NCBI GenBank assembly: GCA_020072925.1
Contig: JAIQGA010000011.1
Span: 1-37,198 of the forward strand
Direction: 5' to 3'
Length of the DNA stretch: 37,198 nucleotides
DNA from: Terriglobia bacterium
GTDB lineage: Bacteria > Acidobacteriota > Terriglobia > UBA7540
Part shown: positions 1 through 9,093 of the stretch, in pieces
How positions within the stretch are numbered: the first letter of the stretch is position 1
How the letters are laid out: each line of letters opens with the position of its first letter
The notes under the pieces: model-generated
The model's input: only the letters and a program-made list of their open reading frames with translations
The model's database searches: none
What the model was told of the DNA's origin: nothing
Position numbers and translations under genes: made by a program

Positions 1-1
1 C

Positions 2-601
2 AGCGCGTTGTTCTATTTCTTTCCCGGCCCCGCGGGAGCGTTTTCCCGCGAAGGCAACATCGGGCAGGTGATTGACAGGGCGCTGCTCGGATACAACTAT
101 CCGGGCTATTACGTGACCATCAATTTCATCAGTAGCACGGTCACCACGCTGTTCGGCGCGTGGACGGGCACGCTGCTGCGCAGCCCGCGCCCGCGCGCCG
201 AGAAGCTGAAGATCCTGGCCGCCACCACGGTCGCGGCGTTTGCCAGCGGTATGGCCCTCGCGCAGGTGATCCCCAACGTCAAGCGCCTCTGGACCGCGTC
301 CTTCACGCTCTACAGCGCGGGCTGGGTGCTCCTGATGATGCTGGGCTTCATTCTGGTGATCGACGTCTGGGGCAAGCGCCGCTGGGCGTTTCCGTTGCTG
401 GTTGTAGGCATGAACTCGGTCTTCATTTACTCGGCGGGTTTCCTCATCAAGGGCTCAATCAACCGCTGGGTCAGCGCCTTCAGCGGCGATTTCAAGTTTA
501 TCGGCACGCTTGCGCCCGTCGCCCAAAGCTGCGCCGTCATGCTCGTCCTCTGGTGCTTCTGCTACTGGCTCTACAAGCACAAGATCTTCATCAAAGTGTG
601 A
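2..601 (+). CDS. Acyltransferase family membrane protein (DUF5009/HGSNAT-like), C-terminal part
   Basis: The reading frame is already open at the first bases of the window, so the 5' end lies outside. About 199 residues remain. They contain several hydrophobic segments separated by short basic loops and end in a basic tail (YWLYKHKIFIKV). The pattern of an ALLG.NYPGYY-like loop, then STVTTLFG.W.G.LLRS, then GKRRWAFPLLVVGMNSVFIY matches the C-terminal half of bacterial DUF5009 proteins related to heparan-alpha-glucosaminide N-acetyltransferase. These are multi-pass inner-membrane proteins thought to acetylate sugars across the membrane. The family call rests on remembered motifs, not a search. 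A GH20 hexosaminidase gene downstream fits an amino-sugar theme, but that link is inference. Confidence 0.7.
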   Translation, partial: SALFYFFPGPAGAFSREGNIGQVIDRALLGYNYPGYYVTINFISSTVTTLFGAWTGTLLRSPRPRAEKLKILAATTVAAFASGMALAQVIPNVKRLWTASFTLYSAGWVLLMMLGFILVIDVWGKRRWAFPLLVVGMNSVFIYSAGFLIKGSINRWVSAFSGDFKFIGTLAPVAQSCAVMLVLWCFCYWLYKHKIFIKV

Positions 602-692
602 ACGCTGTAGACGCTCCTGCAAAAAATCCTGCAACCTTCAGGGGGGAGAATCCATCTGTTTCTTTAGCAGAATGCAAACAAGCCATCAGTGC

Positions 693-783
693 TGTCATTC
701 TGAGCGCAGCGAAGAATCCCGGCATTTCCTGAATCGAACAAATGCCGAGGTCCTTCGTCGCCCGCGGCGACTCAGGATGACAG
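693..783. repeat. REP-like palindromic repeat, copy 1
   Basis: The segment begins GTCATTCTGAGCGCAGCGAAG and ends CGACTCAGGATGAC, giving an imperfect inverted repeat of about 90 bases with the central words CGGCATTTC...AAATGCCG. A related copy lies on the other side of msrB at 1248-1367. Such GTCATTCTGAGCG/CGCTCAGGATGAC elements are widely dispersed in Acidobacteriota-like genomes. Translation in the shadow frame gives the familiar spurious string ALRMT. Confidence 0.8.
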
Positions 784-815
784 GGGCTAATCGTCATCGT
801 CGAGGAGGAAACAGC

Positions 816-1223
816 GTGTCGGCTGATAAAGTCATCAAACCCGAATCCGATTGGAAGAAGATCCTGTCCCCGATGCAATTTGAAGTGACCCAGAACAAGG
901 GGACGGAGATGGCTTTCACCGGCAAGTACTGGAATTCGCACGAGCCGGGTACATTCCGCTGCGTGTGCTGCGGGAATGAACTCTTCAGTTCCGAGACCAA
1001 ATTCGATTCGGGGACCGGCTGGCCGAGCTTCTACGCGCCCATCGCCGAGGAGCGCATACAGACCGAGACTGATTCGAGCTACGGCACGGAGCGCACCGAG
1101 GTCGTGTGCAGCCGCTGCGACGCGCACCTCGGTCACGTCTTCGACGACGGGCCGCCGCCCACCCACCTTCGTTATTGCATCAATTCCGCCGCGCTGGACT
1201 TTGTTAAGAAAGACAAGACTTAG
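816..1223 (+). CDS. msrB: Peptide-methionine (R)-S-oxide reductase MsrB
   Basis: It reduces methionine-R-sulfoxide in oxidised proteins. The 135-residue product has the single MsrB domain. Zinc ligands are Cys49 and Cys52 (CVCC) and Cys98 and Cys101 (CSRC). The family motifs GTGWPSFY (66-73) and HLGHVFDDGPPPTHLRYC (104-121) are present, and Cys121 in RYCINS is the catalytic cysteine. The start is the GTG at 816, preceded by the Shine-Dalgarno sequence GAGGAGG at 802-808. The frame is open further upstream, but only through the REP-like repeat. No signal peptide is seen, so it is probably cytoplasmic. The gene sits alone between two REP-like elements and looks monocistronic. Confidence 0.93.
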   Translation: MSADKVIKPESDWKKILSPMQFEVTQNKGTEMAFTGKYWNSHEPGTFRCVCCGNELFSSETKFDSGTGWPSFYAPIAEERIQTETDSSYGTERTEVVCSRCDAHLGHVFDDGPPPTHLRYCINSAALDFVKKDKT

Positions 1224-1247
1224 GTCTGTCGCTGCGACACCCTGCTT

Positions 1248-1367
1248 CTCATCCTGACCCTTGTTTGTCATCCTGCTCCCCTGCTTGTCATCCTGAGCGA
1301 AGCGAAGGATCTCCGCATTTGCTCGATTCGTGAAATGCCGGGATTCTTCGCTTCGCTCAGAATGACA
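1248..1367. repeat. REP-like palindromic repeat, copy 2, with tandem TTGTCATCCTG units
   Basis: The core palindrome at 1286-1367 starts GTCATCCTGAGCGAAGCGAAG and ends CGCTTCGCTCAGAATGAC. Immediately before it are two more partial units of CATCCTG at 1248-1285. It shares its arms and the GAAATGCCGGGATTC word with the copy at 693-783 (in opposite orientation), so msrB lies between two copies. Confidence 0.8.
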
Positions 1368-1552
1368 AGTCCGGCGGGATTCCCGGCCACCGGCCAGAGC
1401 ATTACACTCCGGGCCCTCCGCACCGTTACTTTCCGCTTCTGCGCCGCGCGACTCTGGTGATAGAGTTCCTTCCCCGAAGCGGTAACAGGACCCTCGCGTA
1501 ACATACTGCCTTGTCCTCGCACCAGGCTCGATGCCGAAGGGAGGATATACGC

Positions 1553-3500
1553 GTGCTCATTCGTGGACTGAAGGTGCTCGTACTTGTCGTACTCGGGGGC
1601 GCCATGGCGCTTCGCGCGCAAGAAAATAACCTGATGCCGCAGCCCGCGGAACTCACCTGGGGACAGGGACGGCTGACCATCGACGACTCCTTCCGCGTGG
1701 CGCTCGAGGGTTACACTGAACCGCGGCTTCAAGCCTCGGCCGAGCGCCTTCTGGAACGCCTCGCGGGGCAGACCGGAATCCCAGTAAGCGATGAAGTCTC
1801 GAAGGATTCGTCGAAGGCGACGCTGGTGATTGATTGCGACCACGCCGGCGAGCGCGTGCAGACGGTCCGGGAAGATGAATCGTATCGGCTGGAGGTGACT
1901 CCGCAGCAGGCCCGCCTGGGCGCGCCCACACCCGTCGGCGTGCTGCGAGGCATCGAAACCTTCCTCCAACTCGTGGACCTCGACAAGTCCGGCTTCGGTA
2001 TTTCCGCCGTCAAGATCGTCGACCACCCTCGCTTTCCCTGGCGCGGCTTGTTGATCGACGCGAGCCGCCACTGGATGCCCGTGCCCGTGATCACGCGTAA
2101 CCTTGACGCCATGGCGGCGCTCAAGTTCAACGTGCTTCACTGGCACCTTTCCGACGATCAGGGCTTCCGCGTAGAGAGCCGCCGATTCCCGAAGCTTTAC
2201 GGGATGGGCTCCGACGGCCACTTCTACACGCAGGCGCAGATTCGCGAGGTCATCGCCTATGCGCGCGAACGCGGCATTCGCGTGGTTCCGGAATTCGATA
2301 TGCCCGGCCACACGACGAGCTGGTTTGTGGGTTATCCCGAGCTTGCCAGCGCTCCCAACCCCTACTCCATCGAGCGCGCCTGGGGCATCTTCGACCCCTG
2401 CATGGACCCGACGCGCGAGGAGGTCTACACATTTCTCGACGCCTTCATCGGCGAGATGGCGGCGCTTTTCGCCGATGAGTACTTCCACATCGGCGGCGAC
2501 GAGGTGAACGGCAAACAATGGCAACCGCCGGATTCTTGTGATCGTCCAGAAGCACGGCAAGAAGATGATCGGCTGGGACGAGATTCTCCACCCCGACCTT
2601 CCTAAGGACATCGTCGTGCACTCCTGGCGCGGACAGGAGTCGCTGGCCGCGGCCGCGAAACAAGGTTTCATGGGAATCCTTTCCGCCGGCTATTACCTGG
2701 ACCACATGCGGCCCGCGTCATTTCACTATTCGGTGGACCCCATGGAGGGTACAACGGCGGGCCTGACTCCGGAACAGCAGGCGCGAATCCTGGGCGGCGA
2801 AGCGTGCATGTGGACGGAATACGTGACGCCGCAAAACGTGGATTCGCGCCTCTGGCCACGCGCCGCGGCCATCGCCGAGCGGTTGTGGTCACCGCAGGAG
2901 GTGAAGGACGTCGATTCCATGTACCGGCGACTCGCGGCAACGAGCCAGAACCTGCAATGGCTGGGCATCACGCATCTTTCGAGCCCCCGCTTGATGCTCG
3001 AGCGCCTGACGGACATGCAACCCTCCCCTCCTTTGGAAATCCTCGACAGCGTGCTCGAGCCCGTCAAATTTTATGCGCGCGGGGAGAGCCGGCCCTATAC
3101 GAGCTTCACGCCGCTCAATCGCCTGGTGGACGCAACACCGCCGGAAAGCGATGCCGCGCGCACGTTTGCTGAATCGGTCAGCCACCTCGATATGAGCAAA
3201 GACCGCGTCCGGCGCGAGCTCACGCTCTGGCGCGACAACCGCGACCAAGTCATGCCGATCCTGCAGAGTTCGGCTCTGCTTCAGGAGGCTTCGCCACTCG
3301 CCCTGGATGTGTCGGCAGTGGCGACCGCAGGCCTCGAGGCGCTGGACTACCTGGAATCCGGCAAGGCAGCGCCGGCGGATTGGCTCGCCGCCCAGACCGC
3401 GTTGCTCGACCGCGCCGCCAAACCGCGCGCGGAATTGCTCATTGTGATCGTCCCGTCCGTCCGCAGCCTCGTCGAGGCGGCCGCCAAAGGCACGCCGTAG
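1553..3500 (+). pseudogene. Beta-N-acetylhexosaminidase (GH20), broken by an internal deletion and frameshift
   Basis: Two frames together make one GH20 enzyme, which removes terminal N-acetylhexosamine residues. The first frame starts at GTG 1553 behind AAGGGAGG (1537-1544), has a hydrophobic signal peptide ending around ALRAQ, and carries HWHLSDDQGFRVES, VVPEFDMPGH and the catalytic Asp-Glu pair in HIGGDEV. It leaves the family pattern after NGKQW (about 2520) and stops at 2605. The second frame resumes at about 2523 with NRRILVIVQKHGKKMIGWDE and runs to 3500 with family features VHSWRGQ and GGEACMWTEY. Family members normally have about 25 residues between GKQW and the NRR region, so roughly 75 bases are missing at the break and the frame changes there. 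This is either a true inactivating deletion or an assembly error. The enzyme would have been exported. Confidence 0.85.
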
Positions 3501-3535
3501 GATTTCGTCGCGGTAAACGGCCCAGAGGGATTTTC

Positions 3536-4480
3536 ATGCGCACTATCACGTTTAAGACCAAAATAATGCTCTTGGTGGTATTGGCCTTTGCGCCCCTCGC
3601 CAGGGCGGCGGAGGCGCAGCCGCGCGAGGTGCTTCTGTGGCCCCAGGGCGCGCCGGGCGCCGTCGGCAATGAAGACGCGGATAAGCCCTCGCTGCTCCTC
3701 TATGTGCTGCCCGCCTCGAAGGCGCCCCGCAGCGCGGTGGTGGTCTGCCCAGGCGGCGGCTACCAGGGACTCGCCATGAGCTACGAAGGGCGCGATATCG
3801 CCGTCTGGTTGAACGCGCGCGGCATGGACGGGTTTGTGCTGAAGTATCGCCTTGGGCCGCGGTATCACTACCCCGCAATGCTTCTTGATGCTCAGCGCGC
3901 GGTGCGCTACGTGCGCTCGCACGGCAGGGAATTCGGCATTGCGCCGGACCGCATCGGCATCTGGGGATTCTCCGCGGGAGGCCATCTCGCTGCCACGGCG
4001 GGAACGCACTTTGACTCGGGAAATCCCGCCGCTGCCGATCCCATCGACAAGGTAAGCTCCCGCCCGGATTTCATGATCCTTGCGTATCCCGTCATCACCT
4101 GCACCGAACCCTTCATGCACGTCGGTTCCTGCTCGCAGCTTCTCGCCGGCAAGTTTGATCCGAAGCTCGCGGAATTGGTGTCGAACGAGAAGCAGGTGAC
4201 CCCGCAGACTCCCCCCGCCTTCCTGTTCCACACCGACGACGATAACGGCGTGTCGTCACTCAATAGTGTGTCCTTCTATCTGGCGCTGAAGAAGGCCCGG
4301 GTGCCCGCGGAGATGCATATTTACGCGCATGGGCCGCACGGCGTGGGCCTGGCGCCGAAAGACTCCGTCCTTTCTTCGTGGCCACGTCGCCTCGAAGACT
4401 GGCTGAAGGTGCGCGGGGTTCTTCCTTCGGGTTCCCCAGCGGAGGTGAAACCCCAAGCTGCGCAGGGGCAACACCAGTAG
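3536..4480 (+). CDS. Exported alpha/beta-hydrolase (acetyl esterase/xylan esterase-like)
   Basis: The 314-residue product has an N-terminal signal peptide (residues about 1-24, ending LARAAEA). The alpha/beta-hydrolase features are in order: oxyanion region CPGGGYQGLA (71-80), nucleophile Ser146 in GFSAGG, acidic residue among HTDDD (234-236), and His268 in HGPHGVGL. This arrangement matches BD-FAE/acetyl-xylan-esterase-like carbohydrate esterases. The exact substrate cannot be read from sequence. The start is ATG 3536 with AGAGGGA at 3524-3530. It lies 35 bases after the broken GH20 gene on the same strand, consistent with a polysaccharide-degradation pair. The C-terminal tail (SGSPAEVKPQAAQGQHQ) is low complexity. 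The stop codon lies inside a strong hairpin. Confidence 0.82.
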   Translation: MRTITFKTKIMLLVVLAFAPLARAAEAQPREVLLWPQGAPGAVGNEDADKPSLLLYVLPASKAPRSAVVVCPGGGYQGLAMSYEGRDIAVWLNARGMDGFVLKYRLGPRYHYPAMLLDAQRAVRYVRSHGREFGIAPDRIGIWGFSAGGHLAATAGTHFDSGNPAAADPIDKVSSRPDFMILAYPVITCTEPFMHVGSCSQLLAGKFDPKLAELVSNEKQVTPQTPPAFLFHTDDDNGVSSLNSVSFYLALKKARVPAEMHIYAHGPHGVGLAPKDSVLSSWPRRLEDWLKVRGVLPSGSPAEVKPQAAQGQHQ

Positions 4481-4505
4481 AGACGGCCCGGCGGGCCGTC
4501 TCTAC
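4477..4505. repeat. Perfect hairpin GTAGAGACGGCCC-GGC-GGGCCGTCTCTAC overlapping a stop codon
   Basis: There is a perfect 13-bp stem (4477-4489 with 4493-4505) and a 3-base loop. It includes the TAG stop of the esterase gene. There is no T-tract on either side, so it is not a classical intrinsic terminator. It may act as a 3' mRNA-stabilising hairpin or be a dispersed GTAGAGACG-type repeat. Confidence 0.8.
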
Positions 4506-4543
4506 GTGAAAACCCAGCGCGTGCGGGGCAATCGTTGGCAAAT

Positions 4544-4576
4544 AGTGGTCGTCATGTGGAGTTCCAAATGACCACT
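4544..4576. repeat. Inverted repeat AGTGGTC...GACCACT
   Basis: A 7-bp perfect inverted repeat (4544-4550 with 4570-4576) with a 19-base spacer lies in the 248-base gap before the isomerase-like gene. It could be an operator or chance. I see nothing else definite in 4506-4728. Confidence 0.35.
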
Positions 4577-4728
4577 TGCATCCTGCACGGAGCGGTCTTA
4601 TCCTATCCAGCCAGTGACAGGACCCCCCTCGCAGGTATTGTCTCCAGGACAATCACACCGAAGCGTCAGGAAGGGTGCCGGCCCGCAAACTATAGAGCCT
4701 TGTAGCAGTTCCATGGAAAGGGACAGCC

Positions 4729-5715
4729 ATGAACAATTCGGATGAACTTAAACCCAGTCAAATCTCAAGCGCTGATGAGGAATCTATAGGCAGGTCATCG
4801 GCCATTTCCCGACGCGGCTTTCTGAGGTCCGCCGCGCTGGCGACGGTAGGCGCCGGGACGGTTTTGACTTCGGCTTTGGGCGCAAAGAAGAAATTCAAGC
4901 CTCCGAAGAAGAAGGTTGTCGTCGGCGGGCATCTTTGGGTATACGCTGCGACGCTTCCCGGTTACGATCCCACGCCCGCGCTCGAGAATGTCTTCGCGGA
5001 TTTCACCTATGCCGGTATCGAGGCGCTCGAGTTGATGGACCGAGCGCTGCGCCACGACGATGCCGTCGAGCACATCGGGAATCTTTCAGAGCAGTATTCG
5101 CTGCCGATTCTCGGGACCTCGTACGAAGGGCCGATGTGGGACCGCACCCAGCACGCGGCGATTCTCGAAGACGCGGAAAAGGTCATCACGCGCCTCGCCA
5201 AGCTGGGCGGACGCACGTTTGGGACCTCCGTGGGTCAGGCCCCCAAGCCCAAGACGCCCGAACAGCTTGACGCGCAGGCCGAAGTGCTTCGCAAAATCAT
5301 CGCGATGTGCGACGCGCACCATATCGTGCTCAACCTCCACAACCATATTTATGAAGTAGAAAACCACGAACACGACTTGCAGGGCACCCTGGCGCGCATT
5401 CCCGACATCAAACTTGGGCCGGATCTGAACTGGCTTGTTCGCGCGGGGGAAGACCCTGTAGACTTCATCCGGCGATTTGCCGACCGGATCGTTTTCCTTC
5501 ACCTGCGCGATCAGAAGGCCGACGGTAAGTGGTCGGAGGCGCTGGGCGAAGGCACCACGGATTTCCAAGCGATTGGCCGCGAACTGCACCGCATCAAGTT
5601 CAACGGCGACGCGGTGATCGAGCTCGCGCACGAGAAAGGTTTTGAGGTGACGCGCCCGCTGCGGGACAGTTGGAAGATGAGCCGCGAATACGTCCGCGCG
5701 ACCCTGGGCTATTAG
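4729..5715 (+). CDS. Tat-exported sugar phosphate isomerase/epimerase-like TIM-barrel protein
   Basis: The 328-residue product has a twin-arginine signal, SRRGFLRS (Arg28-Arg29), followed by the hydrophobic stretch AALATVGAGTVLTSALGA. The remainder resembles the xylose-isomerase-like TIM-barrel family (AP endonuclease family 2). It has an early YAGIEALELMD strand, a central VLNLHNHIYEVEN segment with candidate metal-binding His and Glu, LGPDLNW, and FLHLRDQKADGKWSEALGEGTTDF. Members isomerise or epimerise sugars or inositols using a divalent metal. The substrate here is unknown. ATG 4729 follows AAAGGGA at a normal distance. Folding before export by Tat fits a metal-binding barrel. Confidence 0.8.
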   Translation: MNNSDELKPSQISSADEESIGRSSAISRRGFLRSAALATVGAGTVLTSALGAKKKFKPPKKKVVVGGHLWVYAATLPGYDPTPALENVFADFTYAGIEALELMDRALRHDDAVEHIGNLSEQYSLPILGTSYEGPMWDRTQHAAILEDAEKVITRLAKLGGRTFGTSVGQAPKPKTPEQLDAQAEVLRKIIAMCDAHHIVLNLHNHIYEVENHEHDLQGTLARIPDIKLGPDLNWLVRAGEDPVDFIRRFADRIVFLHLRDQKADGKWSEALGEGTTDFQAIGRELHRIKFNGDAVIELAHEKGFEVTRPLRDSWKMSREYVRATLGY

Positions 5716-5782
5716 ACCGCATCGGTGATTGACGAATCAGATTCTGGAAGGGGTTGGCTGACTGGGATCGGTGGAAAAAAAT

Positions 5783-5812
5783 CGGGCCGCTTCGGTATTC
5801 CGAAGCGGCCCG
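5783..5812 (-). terminator. Intrinsic terminator on the minus strand
   Basis: There is a perfect 13-bp stem, CGGGCCGCTTCGG (5783-5795) with CCGAAGCGGCCCG (5800-5812), and a 4-base loop. Read on the minus strand it is followed by ATTTTTTT (complement of 5775-5782). On the plus strand no T-run follows, so it terminates transcription coming from the right, where no protein gene is evident. Confidence 0.88.
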
Positions 5813-5955
5813 TGGTGTCCGCGAGAGAGGACGGTGTCTTTCGTTTGCGGACCTTCCAGGCGACCCGTTCCGGAGCCCTGAGGTTCCTGGTTGACGAGCC
5901 GCACAGGGAAACTTGGGAACCGTCGCTTAACTCTACCACCCTCGAGGCATCCGCG
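5812..5955 (-). ncRNA. Candidate structured small RNA, 6S-RNA-like
   Basis: Directly upstream of the terminator the minus strand can form one long interrupted rod. Five helices are nested in register: 5812-5816 with 5935-5939, 5824-5827 with 5931-5934, 5830-5835 with 5919-5924, 5846-5850 with 5899-5903, and 5856-5860 with 5886-5890. Between the third and fourth helices is a large open loop, about 15 bases on the 5' side (TCCCAAGTTTCCCTG) and 10 on the 3' side (AACGAAAGAC). A rod of about 140-160 bases with a central bubble is the architecture of 6S RNA, which binds sigma-70 RNA polymerase. The helices are seen; the 6S identity is inference. The 5' end is a guess, and no clear promoter was found. 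A 161-codon open frame covers the same strand but runs through the terminator and is not convincing. Confidence 0.5.
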
Positions 5956-6246
5956 GAGCCCGCCTCCGAAATGGGCGGCATTGCGGACCAGCCTATTGGC
6001 GATCCCTTCTCAATGCCGCTTGCGACGGTGCCGTCCCCCGCTGGCGCAGGTGGTGACGCGCTCGCCTCGTTCTGAGTCAAGCAGCCGGGGCATCCTCCAT
6101 GCTGAAAGCCGGGGCTCATCGGTTCCTCATATCGTCCCCTAATGAGCCATGATCGGCTCTCCGACGGCACTTCCCTGCTGAGCAATCTACCCGCCAAGCC
6201 ACCTTTCGATTCATTTGCAATAAGTTACACGAACGTTAGGGAGGCT

Positions 6247-6327
6247 ATGAACCATTTTCGCGTGACGAAACGACACGGTAAAAAGAAAAACTTACCCGCC
6301 CGCAGTGCCCGTATCGCTAGAAAGTAG
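6247..6327 (+). CDS. Possible 26-residue basic peptide
   Basis: ATG 6247 follows AGGGAGG (6238-6244) at a very short distance of two bases. The frame encodes a strongly basic peptide (MNHFRVTKRHGKKKN and so on, ending ARIARK) and stops at 6327. I do not recognise it. It lies in the gap of about 860 bases between the isomerase-like gene and the suf operon, with no partner. It may be a leader peptide, a small nucleic-acid-binding peptide, or chance. Confidence 0.2.
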   Translation: MNHFRVTKRHGKKKNLPARSARIARK

Positions 6328-6517
6328 ATCGCTGAATTCTCTTGACCTGAGATAAGGCCAACGCATTTTTTGACCGACCTCAAGATACTTGGAGTCGGTT
6401 GACGTGTTTCTAAGACCACGAACCGCAGCATCAACCGGAATCCTCGTGTTACACTCATTTATCCCTCATACCTGGACTGCCATCGACAGGGACCGTGAAC
6501 GGTCCGGTAGAAAAAGC

Positions 6518-6546
6518 TTGACAGCAGTGATTCCGTTAGGTATCCT
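6518..6546 (+). promoter_or_regulatory. Sigma-70 promoter of the suf operon
   Basis: The -35 box TTGACA (6518-6523) is a perfect consensus. A 17-base spacer follows, then the -10 box TATCCT (6541-6546). Transcription would start near 6553, inside the operator that follows, and about 23 bases before the regulator's ATG. Confidence 0.85.
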
Positions 6547-6571
6547 ATATCCGACTAAAATAGTCGGATAT
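6547..6571 (+). promoter_or_regulatory. IscR type-1-like operator
   Basis: There is a perfect inverted repeat: ATATCCGACTA (6547-6557), spacer AAA, TAGTCGGATAT (6561-6571). The known type-1 IscR site has ATA-x-YY-GACTR-NNN-YAGTC-RR-x-TAT, and this sequence matches at every fixed position except the two S positions, where it has T and A. It abuts the -10 box and covers the expected transcription start, an ideal place for repression by the Rrf2 protein encoded 4 bases downstream. Confidence 0.9.
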
Positions 6572-6575
6572 ACAC

Positions 6576-7013
6576 ATGCTGAAGCTGACCAAGAAAGCTG
6601 ACTACGCGCTGATAGCCGTTAGGCATTTGGCAGCCGAGCCGGTGTCGGGAGCGCGCAGTGCGAAAGAAATTGCACGCCTCTACGGCCTGCCCTTGGAGTT
6701 GCTGGCCAAGATCCTCCAGCGGCTGGCAAAGAATGGCCTGCTCGTTTCTCAGCATGGCACGAATGGAGGCTACGCCCTGGCAAAGACGCCCGCGGAGATC
6801 ACGGCCTTTGAGGTCATCCGGGCGATCGAAGGCCCATTGTTCATCACCTCCTGCGTCACAGACCGCCGCGAATGCGGGCAGATGGTGCGCTGCACGGTGC
6901 GGGAGCCGCTTCAGAAAGTCAACGAAACGCTGGTGAGAGCGCTGAGTGAGGTCACCATCGCCAGCCTGAGCGGCGAGCGCGCTCCGCTCATCCAAATCGA
7001 GGGGATAAGGTGA
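6576..7013 (+). CDS. Rrf2-family Fe-S-sensing transcriptional regulator (IscR-like) of the suf operon
   Basis: The 145-residue product has an N-terminal winged helix ([14 protein letters not shown], then [39 protein letters not shown]), as in Rrf2 proteins. Three cysteines follow, Cys93, Cys100 and Cys106 (C-x6-C-x5-C), close to the C-x5-C-x5-C of E. coli IscR that holds a [2Fe-2S] cluster. With cluster bound it should repress its own operon through the operator at 6547-6571, and relieve repression when clusters are scarce. It is the first gene of the suf operon and ends 10 bases before sufB. No strong Shine-Dalgarno precedes ATG 6576 because the operator fills that space, so translation is probably modest. 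Confidence 0.92.
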   Translation: MLKLTKKADYALIAVRHLAAEPVSGARSAKEIARLYGLPLELLAKILQRLAKNGLLVSQHGTNGGYALAKTPAEITAFEVIRAIEGPLFITSCVTDRRECGQMVRCTVREPLQKVNETLVRALSEVTIASLSGERAPLIQIEGIR

Positions 7014-7023
7014 AGGAGAACAA

Positions 7024-8469
<1,446 letters not shown>

Positions 8470-8490
8470 GGAGTAAAGGACGAGGGAACC

Positions 8491-9027
8491 ATGGCCACAA
8501 AAACACTCATGTCGGTGGAAGAGTTTGTTCGTCTGCCGGAGCCCCCAGACAGCCGGTATGAACTAGCGGAAGGAGAGCTTGTCGCCATGTCGCCAACCAT
8601 GCCCCTTCACAACCTGGTTCGGGACAAGCTTCTTGTGTTGCTCCGAACGTTCGTGATGGGGCAGAGACTGGGAACGGTCTTTTCGGAACAGGCTTACCAA
8701 CTCTCGCGGAATACCGTTCGAATTCCAGACATCTCGTTCATGCGCGCCGAACGCCAGTTTGAAATGAACAAGCTTCCAGTCGGCGGACCTGACCTCGCCG
8801 TGGAAGTGATTTCGCCAACCAACACTCCGCGGGAGATGGATCAACGCGTGAGTGAATACTTTGCGGCTGGATCAAAACGAGTCTGGCTGGTATATCCCGA
8901 ACACGGTGAAGTTTACGTTCACGGTCTCGCGGGCGTGACCCGACGGCGGGGAGAAGAGAATCTGGAAGATCCAGAGTTGCTTCCGGGCTTCTCGGTCAAA
9001 GTTTCGAGTCTCTTCACGCAGGACTGA
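8491..9027 (+). CDS. Uma2-family (DUF820) PD-(D/E)XK endonuclease-like protein inside the suf operon
   Basis: The 178-residue product matches the Uma2 family. It begins TLMSVEEFVRLPEP...YELAEGELVAMSPT, has the core acidic residues in IPDISFMRAE and DLAVEVISPTN, and ends with the EYFAAGSKRVWLVYPE signature and the LPGFSVKVSSLF tail. The Lys usual before the EY helix appears as Arg or Gln here (MDQRVSEYF), so activity is uncertain. Uma2 genes are very numerous in cyanobacteria, Acidobacteriota and relatives; their role is unsettled. It sits 21 bases after sufB and 66 before sufC on the same strand, so it is probably co-transcribed but unrelated to Fe-S assembly. I read it as an insertion into the operon. 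Confidence 0.88.
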   Translation: MATKTLMSVEEFVRLPEPPDSRYELAEGELVAMSPTMPLHNLVRDKLLVLLRTFVMGQRLGTVFSEQAYQLSRNTVRIPDISFMRAERQFEMNKLPVGGPDLAVEVISPTNTPREMDQRVSEYFAAGSKRVWLVYPEHGEVYVHGLAGVTRRRGEENLEDPELLPGFSVKVSSLFTQD

Positions 9028-9043
9028 CATGGGCGTCGCGCCT

Positions 9044-9079
9044 TTTTCGAGTTTTGAATTTCTAATTTCGAGTTTCGAC
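9044..9079. repeat. Short-word array (TTTCGAGTTT/TTGAATTTC type)
   Basis: Degenerate repeats of TTTCGAGTTT, TTGAATTTC and TAATTTCGAG fill most of the spacer between the Uma2 gene and sufC. A very similar word set occurs at 26287-26365. Confidence 0.7.
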
Positions 9080-9093
9080 CTAGGGAGCAATGA

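Noticed and set aside
591-1271. Open frame of 226 codons on the minus strand across msrB
   Set aside because: It is antisense to a certain gene and contains the typical REP-derived string FFAALRMT.
1268-2671. Open frame of 467 codons on the minus strand across the GH20 gene
   Set aside because: It runs antisense through clear hexosaminidase coding sequence; its C-terminal part SFASLRMT comes from the REP-like repeat. It is a GC-rich shadow frame.
5712-6197. Open frame of 161 codons on the minus strand
   Set aside because: It passes through the intrinsic terminator and its helices fit RNA structure better than protein. No Shine-Dalgarno or known domain.
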